The notes: a model not told the origin generated them from the sequence alone. Numbered from the stretch's first letter, positions 16,525-26,636 are shown. The stretch: 50,746 bases of DNA from Bacteroidales bacterium (GCA_030524805.1 JAUNFY010000015.1:1-50746); one strand, 5' to 3'. Numbers and translations: made by a program.

Positions 16525-17271
16525 TCAGTTTGCGTATATCATTTCGACGTGGCCGATGGGGAGGGAGGCGCTGTAGTAGAGCGGGATGCGGTCGTATTGG
16601 CCCACGTAGGTCTTCACCGGGTAGCCGCTCATACGGCCGTTGTAGCTGTATTCAAATGTCAGTTCATACACCGGGACGCTGCGCCCTTCGTTGGCAAACT
16701 CCGTCTTGCCGTAGTAGTGCAGCACGACCCTCTCGGCTTCGCCGTTCTCGCGGGTGATGGGGATGGTCACTTCCTGACCCTCGTCGAGCTTCTCGAAGTC
16801 TATCTCATGGAAGAAATAGTATAGACCCAGCATGTCGGCGGTCACGGTGATGGCCTCCATGGTCTGCGGTGAGGCATCGAGATTGCCCTGTCCCTTTATG
16901 CTCTTGTAGTTCGACGGGTCGTCGTAGCGGAACGATCCGTCGCGGTATTGCTCCGTAGTCGGTTTGCGATACCATCCGTTTTCGTAAGTCACCCTTTCCT
17001 TGCTCGCAGGGTTGTCGGGCGTCATTTGGGCATAGAGCGTGTCGGAAACGCAGAATACGTGTCCTTCCCAGGGTATGCTCTCGCCCGAGAGGGTGGCGCG
17101 GAGGTGGTCGCCTTGCGTGTCGATGGTGGCGGTTGCCTCGGCTATCTGCACGTTGATGAGGCCGAGATGATAGTGCACCTTGTAGTTGAGTTTCTGATAG
17201 GGGATGTTGACCTGCGCATGAGCCGCGATTGCGGCTACGGCAAGAATCATGAGTAGAAATGTCTTTTTCAT
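16525..17271 (-). CDS. DUF3108 family periplasmic protein
   Basis: 248 aa from the chosen start. A Sec signal peptide (KKTFLLMILAVAAIAAHA) is followed by a lipocalin-like all-beta region typical of DUF3108 (YQKLNYKVHYHLGLINVQIAEA at the N-terminal edge, by position residues 24-45; YYFFHEIDFEKLDEGQ in the middle; VYELTFEYS near the end). Function unknown. An upstream ATG at 17298 would add nine residues that repeat the start (MKKTLLLSA before MKKTFLL); because the signal peptide is complete from 17271, I prefer the inner start. It is monocistronic and convergent with the LRR gene. Confidence 0.82.
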   Translation of the reverse strand: MKKTFLLMILAVAAIAAHAQVNIPYQKLNYKVHYHLGLINVQIAEATATIDTQGDHLRATLSGESIPWEGHVFCVSDTLYAQMTPDNPASKERVTYENGWYRKPTTEQYRDGSFRYDDPSNYKSIKGQGNLDASPQTMEAITVTADMLGLYYFFHEIDFEKLDEGQEVTIPITRENGEAERVVLHYYGKTEFANEGRSVPVYELTFEYSYNGRMSGYPVKTYVGQYDRIPLYYSASLPIGHVEMIYAN

Positions 17272-17303
17272 AGCAGAGAGTAAAAGTGTCTTTTTCATAG
17301 CAG
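17261..17303. repeat. 16-bp direct repeat at the DUF3108 start
   Basis: GTCTTTTTCATAGCAG occurs at 17261-17276 and 17288-17303, 27 bp apart (nine codons), duplicating the start codon and its upstream context. Confidence 0.85.
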
Positions 17304-17395
17304 TAAGATTTTTATACTATCTTACTAACACCTAAGATGCCAAATAGTTGCGGATTATTCCCTCACGGAAATAAATGATTATGAAAAGTTGCAGG

Positions 17396-17432
17396 AAAAA
17401 ATCAGGGTGCCTTCCCGAAGGAAAGCACCCTG
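17396..17432 (-). terminator. Strong intrinsic terminator of the nuo-atp operon
   Basis: On the minus strand a 13-bp stem (17420-17432 with 17403-17415, one G-U pair) closes an extra-stable TTCG tetraloop and is followed by six T. It lies 22 bp after the nuoN stop and marks the end of the large energy operon. Confidence 0.9.
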
Positions 17433-17454
17433 AGCGGTGTTATTTAGATTTGGG

Positions 17455-18936
17455 TTAGAGTCCGAGAAGGGCGAGCGGCTGCCAGCTTGAAAGCTCAACG
17501 GAGTTGACCAGCCATTCGTAGACGGGGCTTACGAGGCCGAAGAGCAGGATGCCGGCGATGCAGATGCCGAGACCTGTCTTGGCTACGCAGGTGCTCTTGA
17601 ACTCGCCGATGACGGGAGCTTCATTCGAAATCCACATTGCTTTCACCACGCAGAGATAATAGTAGAGGGAGATCACTGTGTTGATGAGGGCGATGAGCAC
17701 AAGCATGTAGAGGGCCATCGAGTTGGTGGCGGAAGTGACGCTTGTGAAGATGAGGATCTTGCTGAAGAAGCCTGCGAAAGGAGGAATACCTGCGAGCGAG
17801 AACATGGCAAGGGTCATTGCCACGCTGAGCCAGGGATTGGTCTTGTGGAGGCCGTTGTAGTCGTCCATGTTCAGTTTGCCGGTGTGGTCCTCGATGGTCT
17901 GGATCACTGCGAAGGCTCCGAGGTTGCTCACCACGTAGACGATGGTGTAGAACATCATCGAGGCAAGGCCGAGGGAGTTGGCGGCGATTACGCCGAGCAC
18001 GAGGTAGCCGGCCTGCGACACTGAGGAGAACGCCATGAATCGCTTCATGTTCTTCTGGCGCAGTGCGAAGAGGTTGCCGACAGTGATGGTGAGGATGATG
18101 AGTGCATAGAGCATCCATTCCCACGCACCGCTGTAGACCTGGCCGAAGCACTGGGTGAAGATGATGAAGAAAGCGAATGCGGCGCTGCCTTTCGACACTA
18201 CGGAGAGGTAGGAGGTGACGGGAGTGGGGGCGCCCTGATATACGTCGGCTGTCCAGAGGTGGAAGGGCACGAGCGAGAGCTTGAAGCCGATGCCGGCCAT
18301 GACAAACGCGAGCGCGAACATCAGGAGTCCGCTCATGGAGCCTTCGTTGATGGCCACCATGATGTCGGAGAAGTAAAGGCTGCCTACCGAGAAGGCATAG
18401 ACGAAGCTGAGGCCCATCATGAGGATGGCGGAGCTGAACACGGCTGTCAGAATATACTTGATGCCGGCCTCATGGCTTTCGTAGCGGTATTTGTCGAAGG
18501 CGATCATTGCCGCGATGGGCAGCGATGCCGATTCGATGCCGATTACGAAGAGCAGGAAGTGGCGTGCCGACACCATCAGGTACATGCCGAATAGTGTGGC
18601 GAGTAGAAGCTCGTAGTATTCGCCTTTTCTTGTTTCCATCTCGGCGTTGTCGGCCCATGCAAACGACTGCAGGATGACGAGGAACGCGCCGAGATTGAGG
18701 ATACACTTCATAGCCTTGGTGGCAGTGTCGTTGACATACATGCCTCCGAAGATTCCTTCAGGGCAGCTGGGGGCGATCCAGATCGCCACTGTGGCCAGAA
18801 GGAAGAGGATGGCAGTGGTAGGGGTCAGAATCTTCTTTACCCCATTTCCTCCGAAAGTATCCATGAAGAATACCACGAGGAAGATTCCCAATACAATCAG
18901 TTCGGGGAGCATTGCCCCAAATTGTGAATAGTCCAT
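17455..18936 (-). CDS. nuoN: NADH-quinone oxidoreductase subunit N
   Basis: Antiporter-like membrane subunit of complex I, 493 aa and strongly hydrophobic with about 14 helices. The family signature FHLWTADVYQGAPTPVTSYL sits mid-protein, followed by the lysine of helix 8 (SKGSAAF) in the proton half-channel. It is the last gene of the operon, 37 bp after nuoM, and ends 22 bp before the terminator. It belongs to the membrane arm with L and M. Confidence 0.95.
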   Translation of the reverse strand: MDYSQFGAMLPELIVLGIFLVVFFMDTFGGNGVKKILTPTTAILFLLATVAIWIAPSCPEGIFGGMYVNDTATKAMKCILNLGAFLVILQSFAWADNAEMETRKGEYYELLLATLFGMYLMVSARHFLLFVIGIESASLPIAAMIAFDKYRYESHEAGIKYILTAVFSSAILMMGLSFVYAFSVGSLYFSDIMVAINEGSMSGLLMFALAFVMAGIGFKLSLVPFHLWTADVYQGAPTPVTSYLSVVSKGSAAFAFFIIFTQCFGQVYSGAWEWMLYALIILTITVGNLFALRQKNMKRFMAFSSVSQAGYLVLGVIAANSLGLASMMFYTIVYVVSNLGAFAVIQTIEDHTGKLNMDDYNGLHKTNPWLSVAMTLAMFSLAGIPPFAGFFSKILIFTSVTSATNSMALYMLVLIALINTVISLYYYLCVVKAMWISNEAPVIGEFKSTCVAKTGLGICIAGILLFGLVSPVYEWLVNSVELSSWQPLALLGL

Positions 18937-18973
18937 TGTTTTGTGAGTTTAATTTTTTGAGGTAAAGTTCATA

Positions 18974-20488
18974 TTAGATCGCCGACTGGATTGCCGCGAT
19001 GATTGGAGTGAATGAGTGCTGGATTGTCTCGTTGATCCAGTTGGGGAAGCAGCCGATGCCTGCGATGCAGAGGATGAGGGTCACGGTGCTGAGGCGTTCA
19101 AACCATGTGGCGTCGGTGAGCTGCAGGTGATGTTCGTCCTGTACGGGGCCGAGCAGCAGCTTGCCTACCACGCGGAGGATGTAGACAGCGGTGATGACGA
19201 TGGAGCAGGTGGCAGCGATTACAAACACGCGGTGGAATGTGTCGGCCTCCTGGAACGAGCCGAAGAAGATGGTCATCTCAGCCACGAAGCCGGAGAGACC
19301 CGGCAGACCGAGCGATGCGAAACCGGCTATCATGTAGCAGACGCCGAGATAGGGCATTATCTTCATGAGGCCGCCCATCTGGCGGATGTCGCGGGTGTGG
19401 GTGCGGCCGTAGATCATACCGATGAGGGCGAAGAAGAGGGCTGTCATCAGGCCGTGGGAGAGCATCTGGAGGATAGCGCCGGTCATCGCTGTGGTGTTGA
19501 GCATGAGGATGGCGAAGAGCACCATGCCGCAGTGCGACACTGAGGAGTAGGCGTTGATGTATTTGAGGTCGGTCTGCACGCATGCCGAGAATGCACCGTA
19601 GACGATGGAGATGCCGGTGAGCACGATGAAGATCCATGCCAGCTCATTGGCAGCCTGCGGGAGCAGGAAGATGGCGATGCGGAAGCAGCCGTAGCCGCCG
19701 AGTTTCATGAGCACGCCGGCGTGGAGCATCGACACGGCGGTCGGTGCGCAGGCGTGGCCGTCGGGGCTCCAGGTGTGGAAGGGGAACATCGCGCCCAGCA
19801 CGCCGAAGCCCACGAAGGTGAGGCAGAAGAGCAGACGCTGCCAGCTCGGGTCGATGTTGGCGTTCTGCGAGATTTCGAGAATATTCCATGTGCAGCTCTG
19901 GAGGTCGGCGCCGGAGTGCCAGAAGATGCCGAGCAGGCCGAGCATCAGGAAGGCGGAGCCGCCCATGAGCATGAGGGTAAGCTTCATTGCGCTGTATTCC
20001 TTGCGTCCGGTGCCCCATACGCCGATGAGCAGATACATCGGGATGAGCGCCACCTCATAGAACATGAACATGGTGAACATGTCGATCGAGATGAAGAATC
20101 CGAACACGCCGGTGCTGAGCAGGCAGAACCAGAGGAAGAAGTTCTTGGGAAGCGGATTGATTTTCCATGAGGCGAAAGTGCCGGCAAATACAATCACGCA
20201 GCTGAGGAGGAGCATCAGGACGGAGATGCCGTCGACGCCCACTGCGAGGTGGATGTTGAGGGGGGCATACCAGAGCCAGCTGCCCAGATAGAGCATGTCG
20301 GCGTCGTTGCCGGCGGCACGCTGGCCGAGGAAGTCGACTACCAGCCAGATGCCGAGCACCATCAGGATGGTGCTTCCGATGGTCATTACCGTGCGGATGG
20401 CATTCATACTGCTGTTGCGGCAGAAGCCGAGTCCGGCCATCATGAGGACGGGGATGACCACAAACCAAATTAAGATATTTCCAAACAT
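18974..20488 (-). CDS. nuoM: NADH-quinone oxidoreductase subunit M
   Basis: Mrp/antiporter-like proton-pumping subunit, 504 aa. Key features are the conserved glutamate in helix 5 (FYEVALIPMYLLIGVWG), FPFHTWSPDGHACAPTAVSM and the helix-7 lysine in GVLMKLGGYG. It begins 29 bp after nuoL and ends 37 bp before nuoN. Length and order are those of other 11-subunit complex I operons. Confidence 0.96.
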   Translation of the reverse strand: MFGNILIWFVVIPVLMMAGLGFCRNSSMNAIRTVMTIGSTILMVLGIWLVVDFLGQRAAGNDADMLYLGSWLWYAPLNIHLAVGVDGISVLMLLLSCVIVFAGTFASWKINPLPKNFFLWFCLLSTGVFGFFISIDMFTMFMFYEVALIPMYLLIGVWGTGRKEYSAMKLTLMLMGGSAFLMLGLLGIFWHSGADLQSCTWNILEISQNANIDPSWQRLLFCLTFVGFGVLGAMFPFHTWSPDGHACAPTAVSMLHAGVLMKLGGYGCFRIAIFLLPQAANELAWIFIVLTGISIVYGAFSACVQTDLKYINAYSSVSHCGMVLFAILMLNTTAMTGAILQMLSHGLMTALFFALIGMIYGRTHTRDIRQMGGLMKIMPYLGVCYMIAGFASLGLPGLSGFVAEMTIFFGSFQEADTFHRVFVIAATCSIVITAVYILRVVGKLLLGPVQDEHHLQLTDATWFERLSTVTLILCIAGIGCFPNWINETIQHSFTPIIAAIQSAI

Positions 20489-20517
20489 TGTCTTATATTT
20501 TTAGCAATATGAATTCA

Positions 20518-22470
20518 TTATGAGAGTGCGAACCATACCACTGCTGCGAGAGCGATGGCTCCGAAGAAATACCATGCCACGTAGGCCTGGATGTGTCCGT
20601 TTTGCATTCCGCGTATCTGCCAGCTTGCCTTCTGGGTGACTTTTGCGAAGCCGTCCATGGTGGCGTCGATGACATGGCGGTCAAACCATGCGATGCTGCG
20701 GCAGATCATGCCGAAGATGATCTTGTGGGTGACGAACTGATACATCTCGTCCCAGTAGAATCTTCTGTGGGCTGCCTCCCAGAGAGTGGGGAGAGCGGCG
20801 CGCATGCGGGCAGGTTTGTCGTTCTTCTTCGCGTAGAGCCATGTGGCGAGCGCGATGGCGCATACTGCCACGATGATGCTGGGCAACCACACGCCGAGCT
20901 CAAGATGGATGTCGTAGGGCTTGCCGTCGTAGGTCACGTAGTGGCCGAAAGGTATGAAGCCGGCCACGCAGCTCACTGCCGCCAGGATGATGAGGGGCAG
21001 CGACATCTGCCAGGGTGCGTCGTGAGGCTTATGCTCCTTGTAGTGCGGGTTCTCTTCCCACCAGAAGATGAGATAGTAGAGGCGGAACATGTAGAAGGCT
21101 GTCAGGCCGGCCACCATTGTCATCCATGCGCCCCAGAAGAAGTCGTTCTGATACATGGCGGCGAGCATTTCGTCTTTCGAGAAGAAGCCTGAGAAGGGAT
21201 AGATGCCGGCGATTGCGAGGCAGCCGATGAGGAATGTCCAGTGGGTGATGGGCATGTACTTGCGCAGGCCACCCATCGAGGTGTAGTTGTTGGAGTGCAC
21301 GGTGTGGATCAGACATCCGGCGCCGAGGAAGAGGAGGGCCTTGAACATGGCGTGGGTGAAGAGATGGAACATCGAGGCCATGTAGCCGAGGCCGGGAGCA
21401 TGCCAGTGGTAGCCCTCGGGCACGTAGTCGCGGGCTACGGCGAGCGACACCATCATGAAGGCGATCTGCGAGATGGTGGAGAACGCGAGCACTCGCTTGA
21501 TGTCGATCTGGCAGCAAGCCACTACGGCTGCGTAGAAGGCTGTGATGGCGCCCACGACGCCTACGAAGTCCATCGAGGCGGGAACCTGGCAGTAGCACGG
21601 GAACATGCGGGCTACCAGATATACACCTGCCACGACCATGGTGGCGGCGTGGATGAGCGCCGAGACGGGAGTCGGGCCTTCCATTGCGTCGGGAAGCCAG
21701 ATGTGGAGAGGCATCATGGCCGATTTACCCATGCCGCCCATGAAGATGAGGATCATCGCCCATGTCATGACGGATGCGCCCATGAAGGTGGCACCGCCAC
21801 ACTGCTGCATGACGAGCTCAGGATTGCTTGTGAGGGTCTGGAAGTTGAACGTGTCGGTATAGAAAGTGAGGAGAAGGATACCGATGAGGAAGCCGAGGTC
21901 GGCGAAGCGGGTGACGATAAACGCCTTCTTCGATGCCGACACTGCCGAGGGAAGCTTATAGAAGAAGCCGATCAGCAGGTAGGAGCTTACGCCCACGAGC
22001 TCCCAGAAGATATACATCTGGAAAATGTTGGTGGCCACCACGAGTCCGAGCATCGAGAAGGAGAAGAGGTTGAGGAAAGCGTAGTAGCGCTGGAAACCTT
22101 TCTCTCCTTCCATGTAGCCCCATGAGTAGAGGTGCACCATGAATGAGATGGTGGTGATGACCACGAGCATCATGGCCGAGATCGGGTCGAGGAGGAAGCC
22201 GAGTTTCACCACGAGTTTGTCGGTGAAGGCAAGCCAGGTGTAGTCAAACACCTGGAACTGCAGGCGTTCGCCGAACTCGTTGATGAATTCAGGCGCTCCG
22301 CTGAAGAAATATGTGAATGCCACTATGTAGGCAAGCACCATTGTGGTACCCATGCCGAGGATACCCAGAATGCCGGCCATCTTTCGCGACATCACAACGC
22401 CTCCGATTCCCAAGATGAGGAACATCGCAATTGGGATCGCAAGGATTAAAATTGGAAGTGTCATGTCCAT
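20518..22470 (-). CDS. nuoL: NADH-quinone oxidoreductase subunit L
   Basis: Largest antiporter-like subunit of the complex I membrane arm, 650 aa. It shows FWELVGVSSYLLIGFFY in helix 5, LHIWLPDAMEGPTPVSALIH and the helix after it, and a long C-terminal extension (from about residue 500) that forms the lateral helix along the arm. Two near start codons (MDM) make the first residue uncertain by two. It follows nuoK by 12 bp. Confidence 0.96.
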   Translation of the reverse strand: MDMTLPILILAIPIAMFLILGIGGVVMSRKMAGILGILGMGTTMVLAYIVAFTYFFSGAPEFINEFGERLQFQVFDYTWLAFTDKLVVKLGFLLDPISAMMLVVITTISFMVHLYSWGYMEGEKGFQRYYAFLNLFSFSMLGLVVATNIFQMYIFWELVGVSSYLLIGFFYKLPSAVSASKKAFIVTRFADLGFLIGILLLTFYTDTFNFQTLTSNPELVMQQCGGATFMGASVMTWAMILIFMGGMGKSAMMPLHIWLPDAMEGPTPVSALIHAATMVVAGVYLVARMFPCYCQVPASMDFVGVVGAITAFYAAVVACCQIDIKRVLAFSTISQIAFMMVSLAVARDYVPEGYHWHAPGLGYMASMFHLFTHAMFKALLFLGAGCLIHTVHSNNYTSMGGLRKYMPITHWTFLIGCLAIAGIYPFSGFFSKDEMLAAMYQNDFFWGAWMTMVAGLTAFYMFRLYYLIFWWEENPHYKEHKPHDAPWQMSLPLIILAAVSCVAGFIPFGHYVTYDGKPYDIHLELGVWLPSIIVAVCAIALATWLYAKKNDKPARMRAALPTLWEAAHRRFYWDEMYQFVTHKIIFGMICRSIAWFDRHVIDATMDGFAKVTQKASWQIRGMQNGHIQAYVAWYFFGAIALAAVVWFALS

Positions 22471-22482
22471 ATCTTAGGAATT

Positions 22483-22794
22483 TTAGAATTTCAGTTGTTT
22501 GATGTCTGTGACGTTGGTGTTTCCTACCGCGCGGTAGATGTTGATGATGAGCGCGATGGCGATCGAGGTCTCCGCAGCCGCGATGGCTATTGCGAAGAGG
22601 GTGAACATCATTCCATCCATCGACCCGGGAAACAGGTAACGGTTGAAGATTACGAAGTTGAGATCGGCTGAGTTGAGCATGAGCTCGAGTGAAATCAGCA
22701 TTGCGATCATGTTTTTACGGGTCAGGAAGCCGTATACACCGAAAACGAACATCAGGACGCTCGGCACTAAATAGTATAGAATGCTTATATCCAT
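22483..22794 (-). CDS. nuoK: NADH-quinone oxidoreductase subunit K
   Basis: Small three-helix membrane subunit, 103 aa, the usual length. Glutamate in helix 2 (LISLELMLNSADLNF) and a second in helix 3 (AAAETSIAIALIINIYR) are the conserved charges of the central proton channel. It lies 20 bp after nuoJ. Confidence 0.95.
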   Translation of the reverse strand: MDISILYYLVPSVLMFVFGVYGFLTRKNMIAMLISLELMLNSADLNFVIFNRYLFPGSMDGMMFTLFAIAIAAAETSIAIALIINIYRAVGNTNVTDIKQLKF

Positions 22795-22814
22795 AATATA
22801 ATTCTTTCCGGGGG

Positions 22815-23345
22815 TTATTTCTTTCGGGCTATCACCACTCCGCCGATGATGCAGGCGAGCAGAAGCACGCTGACTGCCTCGAAGGGGAGAAGATACTGAT
22901 ACTTTTCGCTGCCAACGAGGGCGGTGCCAATGCGGTGCATGTCGATGGCAGGTCCGCCGGCGCTGATGGCCTCAGCCAGCGACACGTTGCCGGGGAGCGG
23001 CATGGTGAAGAGCGCTGCCAGAAGCAGGATAGCTCCGCACACGGAGGCCGACACGCCGATCAGCTGCCTGTGGGCGGCGAGAGGGGCGGCCTTGTCGTTG
23101 GGTTTGTGGGTGAGGATGATCGCAAACACAATCAGCACCATGATGCCTCCGGCATAAACTGCTATCTGGACCGCTCCGAGAAACTCGAATCCGAGTTGGA
23201 AATAGATGATGGCGGTGCTCAGAAGAGTGAACAGCAAGTATGTTGCCGCGCGGAGGATTTTGGTCGTGGTGACAGCCATCCAGGCGAATACAACCATTGA
23301 GATTGCTACCACGAAGTAGAGTATGATGTTTCCTACTGAATCCAT
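22815..23345 (-). CDS. nuoJ: NADH-quinone oxidoreductase subunit J
   Basis: Five-helix membrane subunit, 176 aa. The conserved helix-3 segment with the pi-bulge is seen as FLGAVQIAVYAGGIMVLIVF, with the family's Tyr. It starts 25 bp after nuoI and completes the quinone-proximal membrane module with H, A and K. Confidence 0.95.
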   Translation of the reverse strand: MDSVGNIILYFVVAISMVVFAWMAVTTTKILRAATYLLFTLLSTAIIYFQLGFEFLGAVQIAVYAGGIMVLIVFAIILTHKPNDKAAPLAAHRQLIGVSASVCGAILLLAALFTMPLPGNVSLAEAISAGGPAIDMHRIGTALVGSEKYQYLLPFEAVSVLLLACIIGGVVIARKK

Positions 23346-23370
23346 TTGTTATTGTTGTTGTTGAATTGTA

Positions 23371-24000
23371 TTATTTGTCAGTTGCTGTAGGCTCCGCGGC
23401 GTTGCCGTTGGCGGCGGCCTCTTTCTCAGCCTTTAGTTTGGCAGCTTTGGCAAGGGCTTCAGCCTTTATCTTGGCCAACTGTTCGGGGTCGATCGCGGGT
23501 TTCGGTTTCGGCGCGTTAGCCTTCGCGATGATCTCCTCATCCGTAGGCTCCGGACGATAGTTAAGCTGCTCCACGAGTTTGCCGCGGGTGAACACCGCCT
23601 GTTCGAAATCGTTGGAGAATTCAAGTGCGTCCTGCGGGCAGGAGGTGACACACAGCATGCAGAAGGTGCAGCTGCCAAGATCGTAGAGATACTTCTCGAG
23701 CACTTTTTTCTTCTTGCCGTCGGGAAGTTCCACCATACGGGTCTTGAGTGTGATGGTGCCGTTGGGGCAGTTCATCTGGCAGATGCCGCATGCGATGCAC
23801 TTGTGGTGTCCTTGCTCGTCATACTTCAGTGTAAGTTCCGCACGGAAGCGGTCGGCGATCTTCAGTGTGGTGTGGCGGTTTTCGGGATATTGCTCCGTGA
23901 TCTTGGGAGTCACCAACTCCTTTCCGGTCACGGCCATACCCTTCGCCAGACTGGAAATGCCTTTGCCTACCGACGAAAAATATTCCTTGATACTACTCAT
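23371..24000 (-). CDS. nuoI: NADH-quinone oxidoreductase subunit I (2x[4Fe-4S])
   Basis: Peripheral ferredoxin-like subunit carrying clusters N6a and N6b. Cluster ligands are C68, C71, C74, C78 (CIACGICQMNCP) and C111, C114, C117, C121 (CTFCMLCVTSCP). At 209 aa it is longer than the E. coli protein (180) because of an Ala/Lys/Pro-rich C-terminal tail (about 150-209). It is the first nuo gene after the embedded atp cluster, 89 bp after atpG; no promoter consensus is visible in that gap, so it probably relies on read-through. Confidence 0.95.
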   Translation of the reverse strand: MSSIKEYFSSVGKGISSLAKGMAVTGKELVTPKITEQYPENRHTTLKIADRFRAELTLKYDEQGHHKCIACGICQMNCPNGTITLKTRMVELPDGKKKKVLEKYLYDLGSCTFCMLCVTSCPQDALEFSNDFEQAVFTRGKLVEQLNYRPEPTDEEIIAKANAPKPKPAIDPEQLAKIKAEALAKAAKLKAEKEAAANGNAAEPTATDK

Positions 24001-24089
24001 ATAATGGTTTGTTTTGTTTATTTATTCCGTGTTGTTATTGTGTTCTGTATGTTTCAATCTGTCGGGTCGCTGACCTCATGCGCCGCGGC

Positions 24090-24983
24090 CTACCGCTCCA
24101 CCTGACCTCCGAGGATGTCGAGCAGCTCGGTGGTGATGCTTTCCTGGCGCAGCTTGTTGTAGTCGAGGTTGAGCTCTTCCAGCAGTTTCTTCGCGTTGTC
24201 GTTGGCGCTCTGCATGGCCATCACGCGGGCAGCCTGCTCCGAGGCGCGGTTCTGGATGGTGATCTCCTGCATGGTGCTGAGCACAAACATCGGCAACACC
24301 GCGTTGAAGATGCTGTTGGCGTCGGGCTCGAAGATGTAGAGCTTGTTGGCTTCCGAGGCGTCGAAGTCGTCGCCGCGGAGGTTTTCCATCGAGAGGGGGA
24401 AGAGCTGCTCGAAGGCCGGACGCTGGCGGCTCATGGAGAAATACTTCATGTAGCCCACCGACACGAGGTCGTAGGTGTGGTCGGAAAACTTGCGGCGGAG
24501 GCTGTGGGTGAGCTCGTTGACTTTCTCAGGGTCCATCTTGGAGTCCACTCCGTCGACGTGTACCACCTTCATGCCGGCACCCGCTGCTTTGGCCCAGGCC
24601 TTCTCCATCTTTTTGCCTACGGGATAGATATCGAAATGCACATTGGCCCCGTACTGGTCCTGAAGTTTCCTTATCTCCTCATGTATGGCCTTGAAGATAT
24701 TGATGTTGTAGGCTCCGCAAAGGCCGTCGTCGCTGCCGAAGACCACTACAGCGATATTCGCTACATCCTTGCGGGCGTCGGTCAGCGGGCTGCTGAATTC
24801 GGTGCCTGACGAAAGGATGTGGCCCATGATATACTTTATCTGCTGACGGTATGGCACGAGCTGCTTGAGCGAGGATTCGAACTTGTGTACCTTTGCCGAT
24901 GAAATCATCTTCATGGCGCCGGTGATCTTCTCACTCGAAGCTACAGAGCCGATACGTGTCTTTAGTTCCCTTAGGGTTGCCAT
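24090..24983 (-). CDS. atpG: F1 ATP synthase gamma subunit
   Basis: Central rotor stalk of F1, 297 aa. The N-terminal coiled-coil helix (LRELKTRIGSVASSEKITGAMKMISSAK region, residues 4-31) and the C-terminal helix (RASEQAARVMAMQSANDNAK, then KLLEELNLDYNKLRQ) form the rotor shaft; GSDDGLCGAYNINIF is the family's Rossmann-like middle. It is the last atp gene, 73 bp after atpA, with a conserved hairpin in that gap (25007-25036). Confidence 0.95.
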   Translation of the reverse strand: MATLRELKTRIGSVASSEKITGAMKMISSAKVHKFESSLKQLVPYRQQIKYIMGHILSSGTEFSSPLTDARKDVANIAVVVFGSDDGLCGAYNINIFKAIHEEIRKLQDQYGANVHFDIYPVGKKMEKAWAKAAGAGMKVVHVDGVDSKMDPEKVNELTHSLRRKFSDHTYDLVSVGYMKYFSMSRQRPAFEQLFPLSMENLRGDDFDASEANKLYIFEPDANSIFNAVLPMFVLSTMQEITIQNRASEQAARVMAMQSANDNAKKLLEELNLDYNKLRQESITTELLDILGGQVER

Positions 24984-25006
24984 TTCTTAATTCGTTTGTT
25001 GTTGGT

Positions 25007-25036
25007 AGCATGCGTCGGTTTCACTCGGCGCATGCT
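25007..25036 (-). promoter_or_regulatory. Intercistronic hairpin before atpG (copy B)
   Basis: Inverted repeat of 12 bp around a 6-nt loop: AGCATGCGTCGG (25007-25018), TTTCAC, TCGGCGCATGCT (25025-25036). On the mRNA the loop is GUGAAA. The same 12-6-12 design and loop occurs before atpD (31089-31118) with a different but still pairing outer stem. Possible roles are segmental mRNA stability or translation control; unproven. Confidence 0.7.
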
Positions 25037-25056
25037 TTTGAGTATGTGTAAAAGGC

Positions 25057-26634
25057 TTACTGTTTGTATCTTGAGCTGATCTCAGCCGCGCATTCGCGTA
25101 TCTTGGCCTGAACGTCGTCGGAGAGGTTGCCGTTCTTGATCTCGTCGAGCACTTCCTTGCGGTATTTTGCCTCCACAAGCTGGATGAAGAGCGTCTCAAA
25201 CTCGTGCACCTTCTCGAGGGGAACGTTTTCGAGCAGACCGTTCACTCCGCAGTAGATCACCGCCACCTGGTTTTCGACAGGCCAGGGCTTGTATTGCGGC
25301 TGGATGAGGAGCTGCTGGTTCTTGCGTCCCTTGTCGATCACTTTCGCGGTCACCGGGTCGATGTCGCCGCCAAACTTGGTGAACGATTCGAGCTCGCGAT
25401 ACTGAGCCTGGTCGATCTTGAGCGTACCGGCCACTTTCTTCATGGGCTTGATCTGCGCGTTGCCGCCTACACGCGACACGGAGATACCCACGTTGACGGC
25501 GGGCCTGATGCCCTGGTTGAAGAGGGCGGTCTCGAGGAAGATCTGGCCGTCGGTGATCGAGATCACGTTGGTCGGGATGTAGGCCGACACGTCGCCTGCC
25601 TGTGTCTCGATGATGGGAAGGGCAGTGAGCGAGCCGCCGCCTTTCACTATCGGTTTGAGCACTTCGGGGAGGTCGTTCATAGTGGCTGCCACCTGCTGGT
25701 TGTCGATGATCTTCGCAGCGCGTTCGAGAAGGCGGGAGTGGAGATAGAAGATATCGCCGGGATAAGCCTCGCGGCCCGAGGGGCGCTTGAGGATGAGCGA
25801 TATCTCACGGTATGCCACAGCCTGCTTCGAGAGGTCGTCGTAGACGATGAGCGCGTCGCGGCCGGTGTCGCGGATATATTCGCCGATGGCCACACCCGCG
25901 AAAGGAGCGTAGTAGCGCATGGCGGCGGAGTCGGATGCTGTCGCAGCCACCACCGTGGTGTATTCCATCGCGCCATACTTCTTGAGCGTGTTGACGATCG
26001 AAGCGATCGTAGACGCTTTCTGACCGATTGCCACGTAGATGCAGTATACCGGTTTTCCGTCGAGGAAATTCTGGCGCTGGTTGATGATGGTGTCGATAGC
26101 GATGGCGGTCTTGCCAATCTGGCGGTCGCCGATGATGAGCTCGCGCTGTCCGCGGCCGATAGGAATCATCGAGTCGATAGCCTTGAGGCCTGTCTGCAGA
26201 GGCTGCTTCACGGGCTGGCGGAAGATGACGCCGGGAGCTTTTCTTTCGAGTGGCATTCGAAGCAACTCACCCTCGATCGGGCCGTTGCCATCGATCGGTT
26301 CGCCAAGAATATTTATAACGCGACCGAAGAGACCTTCGCCGACAGGGATAGATGCAATCTCACCCGTGCGACGGACCGTCATGTCTTCTGAAATTGAATT
26401 GATATCGTCGAGAAGCACAACACCCACGTTGCTCTCCTCAAGATTGAGCGCTACGCCCGTTGAGCCGTTTTCAAACTCCACGAGTTCGCTGGCCTTCACG
26501 TTGTCGAGACCATAGACATGAGCCACGCCGTCGCCGACGCTGAGGACAGTGCCTACTTCCTCAAACTTGACCTGAGAACTTACGTTTTCAAGTTGCTGCT
26601 TAAGAATATCTGATATTTCGCTTGGGTTAAGCAT
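25057..26634 (-). CDS. atpA: F1 ATP synthase alpha subunit
   Basis: Non-catalytic nucleotide-binding subunit of the F1 hexamer, 525 aa. The P-loop is GDRQIGKT (169-176); the usual Thr is Ile at the fifth position, which keeps the GxxxxGKT frame. [20 protein letters not shown] and [20 protein letters not shown] are the alpha signatures, each within the middle domain. It starts 2 bp after the atpH stop, so translation is probably coupled. Confidence 0.97.
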   Translation of the reverse strand: MLNPSEISDILKQQLENVSSQVKFEEVGTVLSVGDGVAHVYGLDNVKASELVEFENGSTGVALNLEESNVGVVLLDDINSISEDMTVRRTGEIASIPVGEGLFGRVINILGEPIDGNGPIEGELLRMPLERKAPGVIFRQPVKQPLQTGLKAIDSMIPIGRGQRELIIGDRQIGKTAIAIDTIINQRQNFLDGKPVYCIYVAIGQKASTIASIVNTLKKYGAMEYTTVVAATASDSAAMRYYAPFAGVAIGEYIRDTGRDALIVYDDLSKQAVAYREISLILKRPSGREAYPGDIFYLHSRLLERAAKIIDNQQVAATMNDLPEVLKPIVKGGGSLTALPIIETQAGDVSAYIPTNVISITDGQIFLETALFNQGIRPAVNVGISVSRVGGNAQIKPMKKVAGTLKIDQAQYRELESFTKFGGDIDPVTAKVIDKGRKNQQLLIQPQYKPWPVENQVAVIYCGVNGLLENVPLEKVHEFETLFIQLVEAKYRKEVLDEIKNGNLSDDVQAKIRECAAEISSRYKQ

Positions 26635-26636
26635 TG

